Below are positions 26,915-34,926 of a stretch of DNA of 64,000 nucleotides, piece after piece. Position 1 is the first letter of the stretch. Each line of letters starts with the position of its first letter. This DNA is from Streptomyces sp. ATexAB-D23 (lineage in GTDB: Bacteria > Actinomycetota > Actinomycetes > Streptomycetales > Streptomycetaceae): the NCBI RefSeq assembly GCF_000373645.1, contig NZ_KB892025.1, positions 18,818-82,817 of the forward strand, written 5' to 3'. The notes under the pieces were generated by a model that saw only the letters and a program-made list of their open reading frames with translations, made no database searches and was not told the DNA's origin. The position numbers and the translations under genes are program-made.

Positions 26915-28101
26915 CCGGGGCCGGATACGCCGTCATCGTCCTGCTCGCCCTGCTCCTGTTCGGCGGCGGCCTCCTGATCGGCCGGCGCACCGCCAGACCC
27001 GTGCGCACCAGCGACGTGGGCACACCCGTGGAGCACGCCACCTTCGAGACGCTGCACACCGCCTCCCTGGCCGCACCCCCGCTGCGCGCCGGGCTCACCG
27101 AGGACAGCGCCCGCAGGTCCGCCCGCAGGCTGCGCTCCCTGCTGGGCACCGACGCCCTGTGCCTCACCGACCGCGACCGGGTCCTGGTCTGGCACGGCGA
27201 GGGCGACCACCACGGGCGGCACGTCATGGAACAGGTCGCGGGCGTCCTGGAGACCGGCCGCGACACCGCCTTCCGCAGCGACTGCGAGGACCTGGACTGC
27301 CCGCTGAAGTGGGCCGTCGCCGTGCCCCTCACCGTCGACCACCGAGTGCTCGGCACCCTCGTCGCCTACGCCCCGCGCGAGTCCGCCGTCCTGGCCAGGG
27401 CGGCCGGCGAGGTCGCCCGCTGGGTGTGCGTCCAGCTGGAACTCGCCGAACTCGACCGCTCGCGCACCCAGCTCATCGAGGCGGAGATCAGGGCCCTGCG
27501 CGCGCAGATCTCCCCGCACTTCATCTTCAACTCCCTGGCCGCCATCGCCTCCTTCGTCCGCACCGACCCGGAACAGGCCCGCGAACTGCTCCTGGAATTC
27601 GCAGACTTCACCCGCTACTCGTTCCGCAGCCATGGTGACTTCACCACCCTCGCCGACGAACTTCACTCCATCGACCAGTACCTCGCCCTGGTCCGGGCCC
27701 GCTTCGGCGAACGGCTCTCCGTCACCCTCCAGGTCGCCCCCGAGGTACTGCCCGTCGCCCTGCCCTTCCTCTGCCTCCAGCCGCTCGTCGAGAACGCCGT
27801 CAAACACGGCCTCGAAGGCGCCGTCACCTCCAGCCGCATCACCATCAGCGCCCTGGACGCCGGCTCCGAGGCCGAGGTCGTCATCGAGGACGACGGCACC
27901 GGCATGGACCCCCAGCGGCTGCGCCACATCCTGCGCGGCGAGGGCGGCAGATCCACCGGCATCGGCCTGCTCAACGTGGACGAACGGCTGCGCCAGGTGT
28001 ACGGGGACGACTACGGCCTCGTCATCGAGACGGGCATCGGCGCCGGGATGCGGATCACCGTACGGCTGCCGAAGTACCGCGCGGGCGTGCACGGTTCCTG
28101 A
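26911..28101 (+). CDS. LytS-type sensor histidine kinase
   Basis: The 396-residue kinase has one N-terminal membrane helix, a GAF-like region (about 50-180) and a LytS-type transmitter with phospho-His in LRAQISPHFIFNSLAAI near residue 203, LQPLVENAVKHGL as N-box and STGIGLLNVDERL as G-box. It starts with the GTG overlapping the symporter stop. A single membrane anchor with a cytoplasmic sensor fits detecting an internal signal or the symporter itself. Confidence 0.93.
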   Translation: MTGAGYAVIVLLALLLFGGGLLIGRRTARPVRTSDVGTPVEHATFETLHTASLAAPPLRAGLTEDSARRSARRLRSLLGTDALCLTDRDRVLVWHGEGDHHGRHVMEQVAGVLETGRDTAFRSDCEDLDCPLKWAVAVPLTVDHRVLGTLVAYAPRESAVLARAAGEVARWVCVQLELAELDRSRTQLIEAEIRALRAQISPHFIFNSLAAIASFVRTDPEQARELLLEFADFTRYSFRSHGDFTTLADELHSIDQYLALVRARFGERLSVTLQVAPEVLPVALPFLCLQPLVENAVKHGLEGAVTSSRITISALDAGSEAEVVIEDDGTGMDPQRLRHILRGEGGRSTGIGLLNVDERLRQVYGDDYGLVIETGIGAGMRITVRLPKYRAGVHGS

Positions 28102-28125
28102 CCGCCCGCCACTCCGGCCGGCCTC

Positions 28126-28629
28126 TCAGTACAGGTGGACCGCCAGATGCCCCAGCGGCAGGCCCAGCTGCCACGCCGGGGTCCACACCTGGGCGGCGTC
28201 CTCGGCGACCGGGTCCGCGCCGTCGTCCTCCTCCCAGGGCAGCGGGCCGATGGCCTCCAGGTCGGCGGCCAGCAGCTCGGTCTCCTCCAGCCACCGCCAG
28301 GCCGCCCGCGCAAGCGCCAGATCGGCGTCCGAGCATCCGGGCGCGTGAGCACCGAGCCGGTCGCACACCCACCGGCGCCACGGCGGCCCGTACGCGGTGA
28401 GCAGGCGCAGCTCGTCCACCCGGGCCGCGGGCAGGGCCTCGGCCACCGCGCTGTCCAGGAGGAAGATGGTCAGCGCGAGCGCGTCGCGCCCTGCCCGGTA
28501 CTCCAGCGTCGCCGGCTCCATCAGGTCACCGGTCAGCAGCAGCTCGTCGGCGAGGTACTCGGCGTACATCCAGGCCATCGGGACCGGCAGTTCGCCCCCG
28601 CCGGACCCCTCATGACGTTCCGGGCGCAT
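28126..28629 (-). CDS. Hypothetical acidic protein
   Basis: The 167-residue product is acidic and probably helical, with LADELLLTGDLMEPATLEYRAG and a conserved-looking Trp-rich stretch WRRWVCDRLG and WRWLEETE. No signal peptide or family motif is recognised. The second ATG was chosen because GAGG lies about eight bases upstream; an ATG 15 bases earlier is possible. It converges on the kinase gene with 24 bases between stops. Confidence 0.6.
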   Translation of the reverse strand: MRPERHEGSGGGELPVPMAWMYAEYLADELLLTGDLMEPATLEYRAGRDALALTIFLLDSAVAEALPAARVDELRLLTAYGPPWRRWVCDRLGAHAPGCSDADLALARAAWRWLEETELLAADLEAIGPLPWEEDDGADPVAEDAAQVWTPAWQLGLPLGHLAVHLY

Positions 28630-28791
28630 CCCGAATCGCCTCATTTCCTTTTCTCGGCACCGGGTGCGGGGACCGTGCGGCCGCGGGCCCCCGGCCGGTT
28701 CCCCACGCAGCATTGAACCGGGGGAGCGCGGCCCGCGTGGCCAGAAGGGCAGGATCCGCCGGACCCGATCCGTCACAGACATGAGGTTGCG

Positions 28792-28989
28792 ATGACCGCC
28801 GACCCCGGGGAGGGACCGCACATGAGGCAGTTGCTCGGCGCCTACGTCCTGGACGCGCTGCCCGCCGCCGAGGCCCGCACGGTCGCCCGTCACCTGAGCC
28901 GCTGCGACCGTTGCGCCGCCGACTACGCGGCGGTCGCGGAGGCGGCGCAGCTGCTGGCACTGGTGCGGGAGGAGGATCTGCTGGAGTAA
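28792..28989 (+). CDS. Short zinc-finger anti-sigma-like protein
   Basis: The 65-residue product begins with an MRQLLGAYVLDAL helix and then has HLSRCDRCAADY, the H-x3-C-x2-C core of a ZAS-type (zf-HC2) anti-sigma domain. It ends right after the domain and has no membrane segment, so it would be a minimal soluble anti-sigma factor. Its last 67 bases overlap the 3' end of the ECF sigma gene on the other strand, which makes that sigma the obvious partner. It could instead be a decayed remnant of a longer anti-sigma gene. Confidence 0.7.
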   Translation: MTADPGEGPHMRQLLGAYVLDALPAAEARTVARHLSRCDRCAADYAAVAEAAQLLALVREEDLLE

Positions 28990-29495
28990 CCGGGCAGATT
29001 ACGGGAAAGCAGCCGCAGCGCGTAGTACGAACGGGACTTGACCGTGCCCGCCGGTATCCCGAGCACCTGGGCCGTCTCGCCCACGCTCAGCCCGCGGAAG
29101 TAGATCTGCACGAGCACCGACCGGTGCTCCGGGCTCAGGGCGCGTACGGCTTCGCGCACGTCGAGCGCGGCGACCGCGGACTCTGCGGTGTCGGTCCCCG
29201 CCGGGGCGCACTCCAGGACCACGTCACTGACCTCGGCGGGCCGGGCCAGCCGCGAGCGGCGGGCGTCGATCGCCAGCCGGCGCCCGACGGTGAACAGCCA
29301 GGGCCGCATCGACTCGTACGGCCCGTCGAAGGCCTCCGGGTGCTGCCAGGCCCGCACCAGCGTCTCCTGGAGGAGGTCCTCGGCCCGCTGCCGGTCGCCG
29401 AAGGTCAGGCCGAGCAGAAAGTGGAACAGGGCGGGTCCGTGTTCACGCTGGAGCTCCGCGAGGGCCCGCTCATCGGTCGTCGTCGTCGTGGTCAT
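28923..29495 (-). CDS. ECF sigma factor
   Basis: The 190-residue protein has region 2 with AEDLLQETLVRAWQHPEAF and RPWLFTVGRRLAIDARR, a short linker, and region 4 with LSPEHRSVLVQIYFRGLSVGETAQVLGIPAGTVKSR. It recruits RNA polymerase to a stress or surface regulon. The start giving MTTTTTTDER is chosen since the longer frame has no sigma homology. After region 4, the final ~25 Ser-rich residues are read from the strand opposite the zinc-finger gene. Confidence 0.92.
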   Translation of the reverse strand: MTTTTTTDERALAELQREHGPALFHFLLGLTFGDRQRAEDLLQETLVRAWQHPEAFDGPYESMRPWLFTVGRRLAIDARRSRLARPAEVSDVVLECAPAGTDTAESAVAALDVREAVRALSPEHRSVLVQIYFRGLSVGETAQVLGIPAGTVKSRSYYALRLLSRNLPGYSSRSSSRTSASSCAASATAA

Positions 29496-29658
29496 GGTGA
29501 ACGCCCTTTCCGCCAAGGCCCTGCCGCCTCGCTGCTGACTGGCGTATACGAACGCATTCAGGCCACGAGGGACAGGACAAACACCGCCCCGTGCGACGAG
29601 CGGTCGCACAGAGCGGCGAATGGTGCGGTGAGCGGTCGGGCGGCTGCCGGACGGGGTG

Positions 29659-30120
29659 TTACGGGACCACGGTGACCGGCCAGCGGCCCGCCTTCACCAG
29701 ACGGACGGCGACCGAGCCGATGAAGCGGTGGCCCGCCGACTCCGAGGCGCCCACCACGACGGCGTCCGCCTTGAGTTCGTCGGCGGCCGTCACCAGACCG
29801 TTGTACGGGTCACCGCGGAAGGTGTGGAACTCCCAGCGCACGTCCCATATGTCCTTCAGCCGCTCCGTCGCCGCGCGGATCTCGCTCACCAGCCCCTCGG
29901 CGACCTCCCCCGTCGCGTCACCGACCGGAGCCCCGAGCGCGGCGCCCGCGGGCAGCACCGGCTGGACGTACACCAGGGCGAGCTTGGCCCCCTGGCGGCG
30001 GGCGAGCCCGGCGGCGTAGGCCGCGGCACGCATCGAGGACTCCGAACCGTCGAGGCCCGCGACGATCACCTTGGGACCGTCTGTGCCACGTTCGAACTGG
30101 TGGGGCTGCTGAGCTGTCAC
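29659..30120 (-). CDS. Universal stress protein family
   Basis: The 153-residue protein from a GTG start has the Usp fold landmarks KVIVAGLDGSESSMRAAAYAAGLARR near the start, ADAVVVGASESAGHRFIGSVAVRLVKAG (the G-x2-G-x9-G-S/T nucleotide-binding region) and a final WPVTVVP strand. Single-domain Usp proteins bind ATP and aid survival under stress; the exact role is unknown. Confidence 0.9.
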   Translation of the reverse strand: MTAQQPHQFERGTDGPKVIVAGLDGSESSMRAAAYAAGLARRQGAKLALVYVQPVLPAGAALGAPVGDATGEVAEGLVSEIRAATERLKDIWDVRWEFHTFRGDPYNGLVTAADELKADAVVVGASESAGHRFIGSVAVRLVKAGRWPVTVVP

Positions 30121-30283
30121 GGCAGTGAGGCTATCGGCTCGCCCCCGCGCCCCCGCCCCGGCCTCCCGGAGGCCACGCCCCCGCAGCCACGTGCGCGGAC
30201 GTACTCCCTCCATCCGGGTGCAAAACCCCCGGCAGGCGGTGTCGCTGAAGCCCGCGGCCGAGCAGACGTGCGAGCAGTGGGGC

Positions 30284-31126
30284 ATGAAGAGTGATCACAG
30301 GCTGCCCCTGCGCAGAACGCTCCTGCGGCTGGCCGCCGGCCTGGGCGCCGCCACCGCCGTGCGCCTCGTCGCCGCGGACCCCGTCGGCTCACCGCCACGG
30401 CCCGCGCCGAAGGCCGCGGGGGCGGCGGGACCGCAGCCCGCCGCCCTCAGGACCGGACCGCTCGCCTATAAACTGCGCCCCATGACGGGACACACGCCGC
30501 CCCGCTACCGCCCGGCGGCGCCGCCGGTGCGCACCCGGCCGTTCGAGAAGCTGACCGACATCGGCCACGCGATGGTGCTGACCTTCGACGACGGTCCCGA
30601 TCCGCTCTACACCCCGCACATCCTGGACACGCTGCGCGAGCACGACGTCCGGGCGATGTTCTTCCTGTGCGGCGAGATGGCGAACGACAACCGGGACCTC
30701 GTCCGCCGGATCGCCGACGAGGGGCACACCGTGGGCAACCACTCGTGGACGCACCCCCTGGTCACCAAGCTCTCCCGGGCGGGCATCACCGACGAGCTGG
30801 GCCGCACCAGCGACGTGATCGAGAAGGTCACCGGCGCCGCGCCGCTCTGGTACCGGGCGCCCTACGGTGCCTGGAACCGCAACTCCTTCGAGATCGGCGC
30901 CGCGATGGGCATGGAGCCGATGGCCTGGACCGTGGACACCCTCGACTGGACCGTACCCGGCACCGACAGCATCGTGCGCCGGGTGACGCAGGGGGCGGGC
31001 CCCGGCGTTGTGGTGCTCTCCCACGACGCGGGCGGCAACCGCTCGCAGAGCGTGGCGGCGCTGGGCCGGTATCTGCCCGAGCTGCTGGCCGACGGATACC
31101 GGCTCACTGTGCCGCACCGCCGCTGA
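30284..31126 (+). CDS. Secreted polysaccharide deacetylase (NodB domain, CE4)
   Basis: The 280-residue protein has a probable twin-arginine signal (LRRTLLRLAAG near residue 8) and a NodB domain from about residue 90 with motif 1 TFDDGPD, motif 2 HSWTHP, motif 3 RAPYGAWN, and motif 5 LSHDAGG. All expected metal and catalytic residues are present. CE4 enzymes deacetylate peptidoglycan, chitin or xylan. The nearby sortase and surface proteins suggest a cell-wall substrate. Confidence 0.93.
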   Translation: MKSDHRLPLRRTLLRLAAGLGAATAVRLVAADPVGSPPRPAPKAAGAAGPQPAALRTGPLAYKLRPMTGHTPPRYRPAAPPVRTRPFEKLTDIGHAMVLTFDDGPDPLYTPHILDTLREHDVRAMFFLCGEMANDNRDLVRRIADEGHTVGNHSWTHPLVTKLSRAGITDELGRTSDVIEKVTGAAPLWYRAPYGAWNRNSFEIGAAMGMEPMAWTVDTLDWTVPGTDSIVRRVTQGAGPGVVVLSHDAGGNRSQSVAALGRYLPELLADGYRLTVPHRR

Positions 31127-31159
31127 CAGCTCGTTCGGCGCAGTCGGCGGATCGGGGGT

Positions 31160-31819
31160 TCAGCGGGTCTCCACCAGACGGGCGAAGACCACGACGTTGC
31201 CGTCGTAGCCGTTGGCCTTGGTGTATCCGCCGCCGCAGGTGATGACCCGCAGCTCCGCCTGTCCGGTGTCGCCGTAGACGCGGGCGCCGGGGAAGTCGTT
31301 CTTGTCGTAGACCTCGACGCCGTAGACCTCGAAGACCGCCACGCGGTCGTCGCTGCGCTCGATCTCGACGCGGTCGCCCTTCTTCAGCGAGCCGAGGCCG
31401 TAGAAGACGGCGGGCCCCGCCTTGTTGTCGACGTGGCCGACGACGACGGAGGTGCCGAGCTGCCCGGGGGCGATGCCGTTCTGGTACCAGCCCGCCAGGT
31501 TGGGGTCCTCCGGCGGCGGCGTCTCGATCCAGCCGTCCGGATCGAGGTTCACATCGATGACCGGCGCGTCGACCTGGATGGCCGGGATGGCCACGCGGGC
31601 GACGGGCGCGTACGCCAGGGGCTTGACCGACGGGCCCGCCACCGGGGCCGCGGGGGCGCTCTTCTGCTGGCCGACGGAGGCGGCGGCGACCGGCTGCGGG
31701 GGGCCGGGGGAGAGGTCGGCACCGTTGCGCATCAGTGCCAGACCGGTGAGCATCGCCAGGGCGAGCGCGCCCCAGGGCGAGTATCTGATCCGTTCGGGTC
31801 GCCAGTTGTCCCGGCCCAT
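31160..31819 (-). CDS. Class F sortase
   Basis: The 219-residue protein has an N-terminal membrane anchor and a sortase barrel with catalytic His in VVVGHVDNKAG, Cys in LRVITCGGGYTK and a late Arg in FARLVETR. Actinobacterial class F sortases join surface proteins to the wall, though few substrates are known. The inner ATG was chosen because GAAGGG lies six bases upstream; an ATG two codons earlier is possible. Two candidate substrates lie next to it. Confidence 0.92.
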   Translation of the reverse strand: MGRDNWRPERIRYSPWGALALAMLTGLALMRNGADLSPGPPQPVAAASVGQQKSAPAAPVAGPSVKPLAYAPVARVAIPAIQVDAPVIDVNLDPDGWIETPPPEDPNLAGWYQNGIAPGQLGTSVVVGHVDNKAGPAVFYGLGSLKKGDRVEIERSDDRVAVFEVYGVEVYDKNDFPGARVYGDTGQAELRVITCGGGYTKANGYDGNVVVFARLVETR

Positions 31820-32133
31820 GGTCATCCCTTCGTCGCGACGAGCAGAACGCTAGGCGCGGTGCGGCCGGGCGGCGATCAGAGAAGGGCGAACGGGTGGCGG
31901 CGACGCACCCGGATGCTTATCGGAGTAGCGCGCGGATAAAAGTTCTGACGGTCTGTGACCTGCGCATCCATCAGTTTCCGGCGTGCGTGCCCGGCGTGTC
32001 GGATCGCTGGTGTGGAGTAGTGCCGACATGCGGTGGATCAAGGATCTGGTGAGGGTTCGTCATGGGAGGCGTTCTCGTCGATCCATCCCGGGCGCACAGA
32101 GCCCCGGGGCGCTTCCCGGTGGAGGTTCGAACG
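31820..32133. promoter_or_regulatory. Divergent intergenic region, sortase / Asn-rich surface protein
   Basis: About 310 bases separate the two divergent genes and must contain both promoters. I see a lower-GC patch at 31914-31980 (with GGATAAAAGTT) that could be the core promoter area, and a GGAGG ribosome site at its right end. No convincing open reading frame or repeat is present. Confidence 0.4.
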
Positions 32134-32778
32134 ATGCGTGCTACACGCGCTCTCGTTGTCGCCGCGACCGCCGTCGCCGCTCTCGGGCTCGGTGCCCCGA
32201 TGGCGGCCGCCGGTGGAGATGTCGGGAACAACCAGAACAACGGCAACAACCAGAACGACTGGAACGACCAGGGCGGCTGGAACAACGGCAACAACAACGG
32301 CAATGGGAACGGGAACAACAACGGCAACAACAACGGGAACGGAAACGGGAACAACAACGGCAACAACAACGGGCGCAACAACGGCCCGAACAACGTGACC
32401 GTCGACCCCGAGCGCGTGCACCAGGGCGCGGCCATGCAGGTCAGCGCCGAGGGCTGCGGCCGGGGCGGCAGCGTCTCGTCCAACGCGTTCCGGACCACGC
32501 GGCTCTCCGCCGGCCGGGTCGGCCACGCCCGGGTCCGCATCCTCAACGACGCGACGCCCGGCTCGTACAACCTGACCGTGCGGTGCGACGGCACCGACCG
32601 GACGGCCGGCCACCGCTTCACCGTGCTCGACAGCCGTGGCGCGCAGGGCGGCCTCGGCGGCTCGATGGCCGCGACCCCGGCCGAGATGGGTGTCGGAGCG
32701 GGCCTGGTCGCCTCGGCCGCGCTCGGCGGCGGCATGTACCTCATGCGCCGTCGCAGGACGGGCCATGGGGCGGTCTGA
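32134..32778 (+). CDS. Secreted Asn/Gly-repeat protein with C-terminal anchor
   Basis: The 214-residue product has a Sec signal peptide ending PMAAAGG, an Asn/Gly-rich repeat (about residues 30-88), a small domain with two Cys (GCGRGGSV...TVRCDGT), then QGGLGGS, a hydrophobic segment and an RRRR tail. That ending (motif, membrane helix, positive tail) looks like a sorting signal but lacks LPXTG. The convergent neighbour at 32873-33427 ends in the same way. GGAGG precedes the ATG. Function unknown; surface location inferred. Confidence 0.85.
   Translation: MRATRALVVAATAVAALGLGAPMAAAGGDVGNNQNNGNNQNDWNDQGGWNNGNNNGNGNGNNNGNNNGNGNGNNNGNNNGRNNGPNNVTVDPERVHQGAAMQVSAEGCGRGGSVSSNAFRTTRLSAGRVGHARVRILNDATPGSYNLTVRCDGTDRTAGHRFTVLDSRGAQGGLGGSMAATPAEMGVGAGLVASAALGGGMYLMRRRRTGHGAV
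32226..32392 (+). repeat. In-frame AAC/GGC triplet repeat coding for Asn-Gly
   Basis: A 167-base purine-rich tract made of GGCAACAACAACGGGAAC-like units encodes the Asn/Gly-rich section of the surface protein. Its imperfect units and low GC contrast sharply with the surrounding sequence and suggest expansion by slippage. Confidence 0.85.
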
Positions 32779-32812
32779 CCGCGAGGACGTCCCCGCCGGA
32801 CCGATAACCGAA

Positions 32813-32847
32813 GTCGCCCCGAGTCCTGTGACAGGACCCGGGGCGAC
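32813..32847. terminator. Hairpin terminator between convergent surface genes
   Basis: GTCGCCCC pairs with GGGGCGAC and the inner GTCCTGT with ACAGGAC, leaving one mismatch and a one-base loop. It lies between the stops of the two convergent surface protein genes. Confidence 0.8.
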
Positions 32848-32872
32848 TCTCGTTCCCCATCGCTCGCACCCG

Positions 32873-33427
32873 TCAGTGCGAGCGGCTCTCCCTGCGCCGT
32901 CGCACGAAGAACACGACACCGGCCCCGGCGGCCACGGCCAGCGCGGTGCCGGCGACGATCTCACCGGAGTTCACGCTGTCGATGCTGCCGCCGAGCCCGC
33001 CCTGCACTCCGGCCGGTGAGGCCGAGGCAGCCGCGGTGCTGGTCGAGCTCGTGGTGGGCGTGCTCGTGGCCGCGCTGACCGTGAGGTTCACCTTGGCCGT
33101 GGAACTGGGCGAGGTGTTGCAGATGAACGTCACCTCGTAGGCGGCGCCCGGCTTGGCGTCCCAGTCGACGGTGGCCGACGCGCTGCCGTTCACCGGGATG
33201 GTGACGGTGTCGAACACCCCCGAGGAGGCCGTGGCCGTGGTCGAGCAGCCCCTGGCCGCCAGGGTGACCTTGCCGCCCGGCGCGACCACCGACGGTGTGA
33301 CGGTGTATCCGTTCCCGCCGCCCGACGGCCCGCCCGCCGTCGCGGCGTACGCGCCGACGGCCGGGGCGGTCAGGGCGAGCGCCGCGGCACCGAGCAGAGC
33401 GAGCGGGGCGACACGTATTGCGCGCAT
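32873..33427 (-). CDS. Secreted surface protein with C-terminal anchor, QGGLGGS motif
   Basis: The 184-residue product has a Sec signal peptide, a beta-rich domain with two Cys (about residues 40-115, GKVTLAARGCSTT and VTFICNTS), a Ser/Thr linker, then VQGGLGGS, a hydrophobic helix and an RRRR tail. The plan matches the Asn-rich protein next door, suggesting paralogues and a shared surface-anchoring route. A full GGAGG site precedes the ATG. No enzymatic motif is seen. Confidence 0.85.
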   Translation of the reverse strand: MRAIRVAPLALLGAAALALTAPAVGAYAATAGGPSGGGNGYTVTPSVVAPGGKVTLAARGCSTTATASSGVFDTVTIPVNGSASATVDWDAKPGAAYEVTFICNTSPSSTAKVNLTVSAATSTPTTSSTSTAAASASPAGVQGGLGGSIDSVNSGEIVAGTALAVAAGAGVVFFVRRRRESRSH

Positions 33428-33484
33428 GGTGAATCCTCCGGGTCCCCGAGGAGCAGCTGCGGAACGGATTTCCACAAAGTGTCA

Positions 33485-33538
33485 GAAATGCACCTCGAAC
33501 GCGGCCCACGCTAGAAGTGGTGCATTTCGCCCGCGATC
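33485..33538. repeat. 10-bp inverted repeat upstream of surface protein gene
   Basis: GAAATGCACC (33485-33494) and its exact reverse complement GGTGCATTTC (33529-33538) are spaced by 34 bases and lie 58-111 bases upstream of the minus-strand surface protein gene. This could be a pair of operator half sites or sites for looping; no regulator is known. Confidence 0.5.
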
Positions 33539-33600
33539 GGGGTCCGGCGAATGGGGCACCGCTGTCCCCCGGGCGGCGGACCCGCCCGGAGGGAACTCCG

Positions 33601-34368
33601 CTACCCGCCGGCGGCCCCGGGGAACAGATCGACGAAGGGTGCGGTGGTGGCCGAGAAGCCCCGCCCGAAGGGCGAGTCGAAGTCCCAGATCAGGAAGAGG
33701 AGGAACGCGATCAGCACGCTGAAGAGGCCCGCCAGCAGGAGCTCACGGAACGTCCGGCGGATCTGGAGCGTGAAGATCAGTCCCACGGTCACCAGGGCCC
33801 CGATGATCAGACCGAACCACACGACACCCGGCATCGTGGCGCCGGCGCTCTGGCCCCGGGAGCTGCGGGCGTCGTCGGCGGCGGCCACCTGGTCGACCAG
33901 CGGCTGGTAGGCCTCTCCCTCGTGGTCGGTCTTCGGCCGGTAGTCCGTCACGTCGGCGCGGACCCGGTCCAGCAGTTCGGTGCCGCGGTCGCTGAGCTTC
34001 CCCTGCTCGGTCATGGTGCGCCACTCGTCGTGCAGCACATAGCTGACGTAGGCGTCCACGTCGGCCCGGATGCGGGTGCGCACCTCCTGCGGATAGACGG
34101 ACGAGCGCGCGCTGACCTCGTGCAGGGCCTGTGCCTCCTGGCGTACGTATTCCTGTGCCGCGCTGCGGCCTTCCCAGACACCGGCGATGGCGAGACCCAG
34201 CACGATCGCGTAGACCACGCCGATCATCATCGTCATGTACTCGATGACATCGGGGGTCTGGGACGGGTCGTCGTCCTCGGGAAGCCGGCGGTTGTTGAGG
34301 AGGGCGATGGTCAGGACGACGGCGGTGGCCGCGACCAGGGCGATGGTGAGGACGAGCCATTCCGACAT
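33601..34368 (-). CDS. DUF4239 (bestrophin-like) membrane protein
   Basis: The 255-residue protein has an N-terminal membrane helix, a second around VIEYMTMMIGVVYAIVLGLAIAGVW, a long cytoplasmic helical region and two C-terminal helices with TMPGVVWFGLIIGALVTVGLIF and LLAGLFSVLIAFLLFLIW. This arrangement is typical of DUF4239 proteins, whose function is unknown. It starts 15 bases after the polyproline protein gene and is probably cotranscribed with it. Confidence 0.87.
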   Translation of the reverse strand: MSEWLVLTIALVAATAVVLTIALLNNRRLPEDDDPSQTPDVIEYMTMMIGVVYAIVLGLAIAGVWEGRSAAQEYVRQEAQALHEVSARSSVYPQEVRTRIRADVDAYVSYVLHDEWRTMTEQGKLSDRGTELLDRVRADVTDYRPKTDHEGEAYQPLVDQVAAADDARSSRGQSAGATMPGVVWFGLIIGALVTVGLIFTLQIRRTFRELLLAGLFSVLIAFLLFLIWDFDSPFGRGFSATTAPFVDLFPGAAGG

Positions 34369-34383
34369 GAGCGTCTCCGGGGG

Positions 34384-34926
34384 TCATCGGGAGCGAGGCC
34401 GCAGCACGGCGACGGCGAACACCGCGGGGGCTGTGATCATCAAGGTGAGCGTGACCAGGGAGGTGTGGCGCTCCGGTGCCTTGCGTACCGGGCGGCGGTA
34501 GGAGGGGAGTGCCACGGGGGCGGGGGACGGCGGTCGCACGGACGGTGAGGGGGACGGCGAGCGCGAAGGGGAGGGCCGGGGCGCGGGTGGGGGCGGGGGC
34601 GGCGGCGGAGGGGGTGCCGGTTCGGGTTCCGGCTCGGGCGGCGGAGGCGGAGGTGGAGGTGGAGGTGGCGGCGGAGACGGCACCGGGGGCGGTGGCGGGG
34701 GAGGTGGGGCCGGTTTCGGTGTGGGCGTCGGAGTGGGCTCGGGCTCCGGCCCGGCGAAGCAGTTGCCGTCACCGCTGATGGCCACGGCCGTGCCGCCGCC
34801 GTCGTCCCCGATGGACGCGTACGCGCAGCTGTCGGCGATCGCCGGGGCGGGGGCGGTCAGCAGCCAGATGAGTGCGACCGCCGCTGTCAGCCGCCAGAAG
34901 AGTGATCCGTACACGACGGGGAGCAT
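34384..34926 (-). CDS. Secreted polyproline membrane protein
   Basis: The 180-residue product has a signal peptide, a short domain with two Cys (ADSCAYASIGDDGGGTAVAISGDGNCFAG in part), then about 80 residues of Pro-rich sequence with runs of roughly 8, 13 and 10 prolines, and a C-terminal membrane helix. Such runs need elongation factor P to be translated. The proline rod probably spans the cell wall and displays the small domain. No homologue is recognised. Confidence 0.8.
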   Translation of the reverse strand: MLPVVYGSLFWRLTAAVALIWLLTAPAPAIADSCAYASIGDDGGGTAVAISGDGNCFAGPEPEPTPTPTPKPAPPPPPPPPVPSPPPPPPPPPPPPPEPEPEPAPPPPPPPPPPAPRPSPSRSPSPSPSVRPPSPAPVALPSYRRPVRKAPERHTSLVTLTLMITAPAVFAVAVLRPRSR

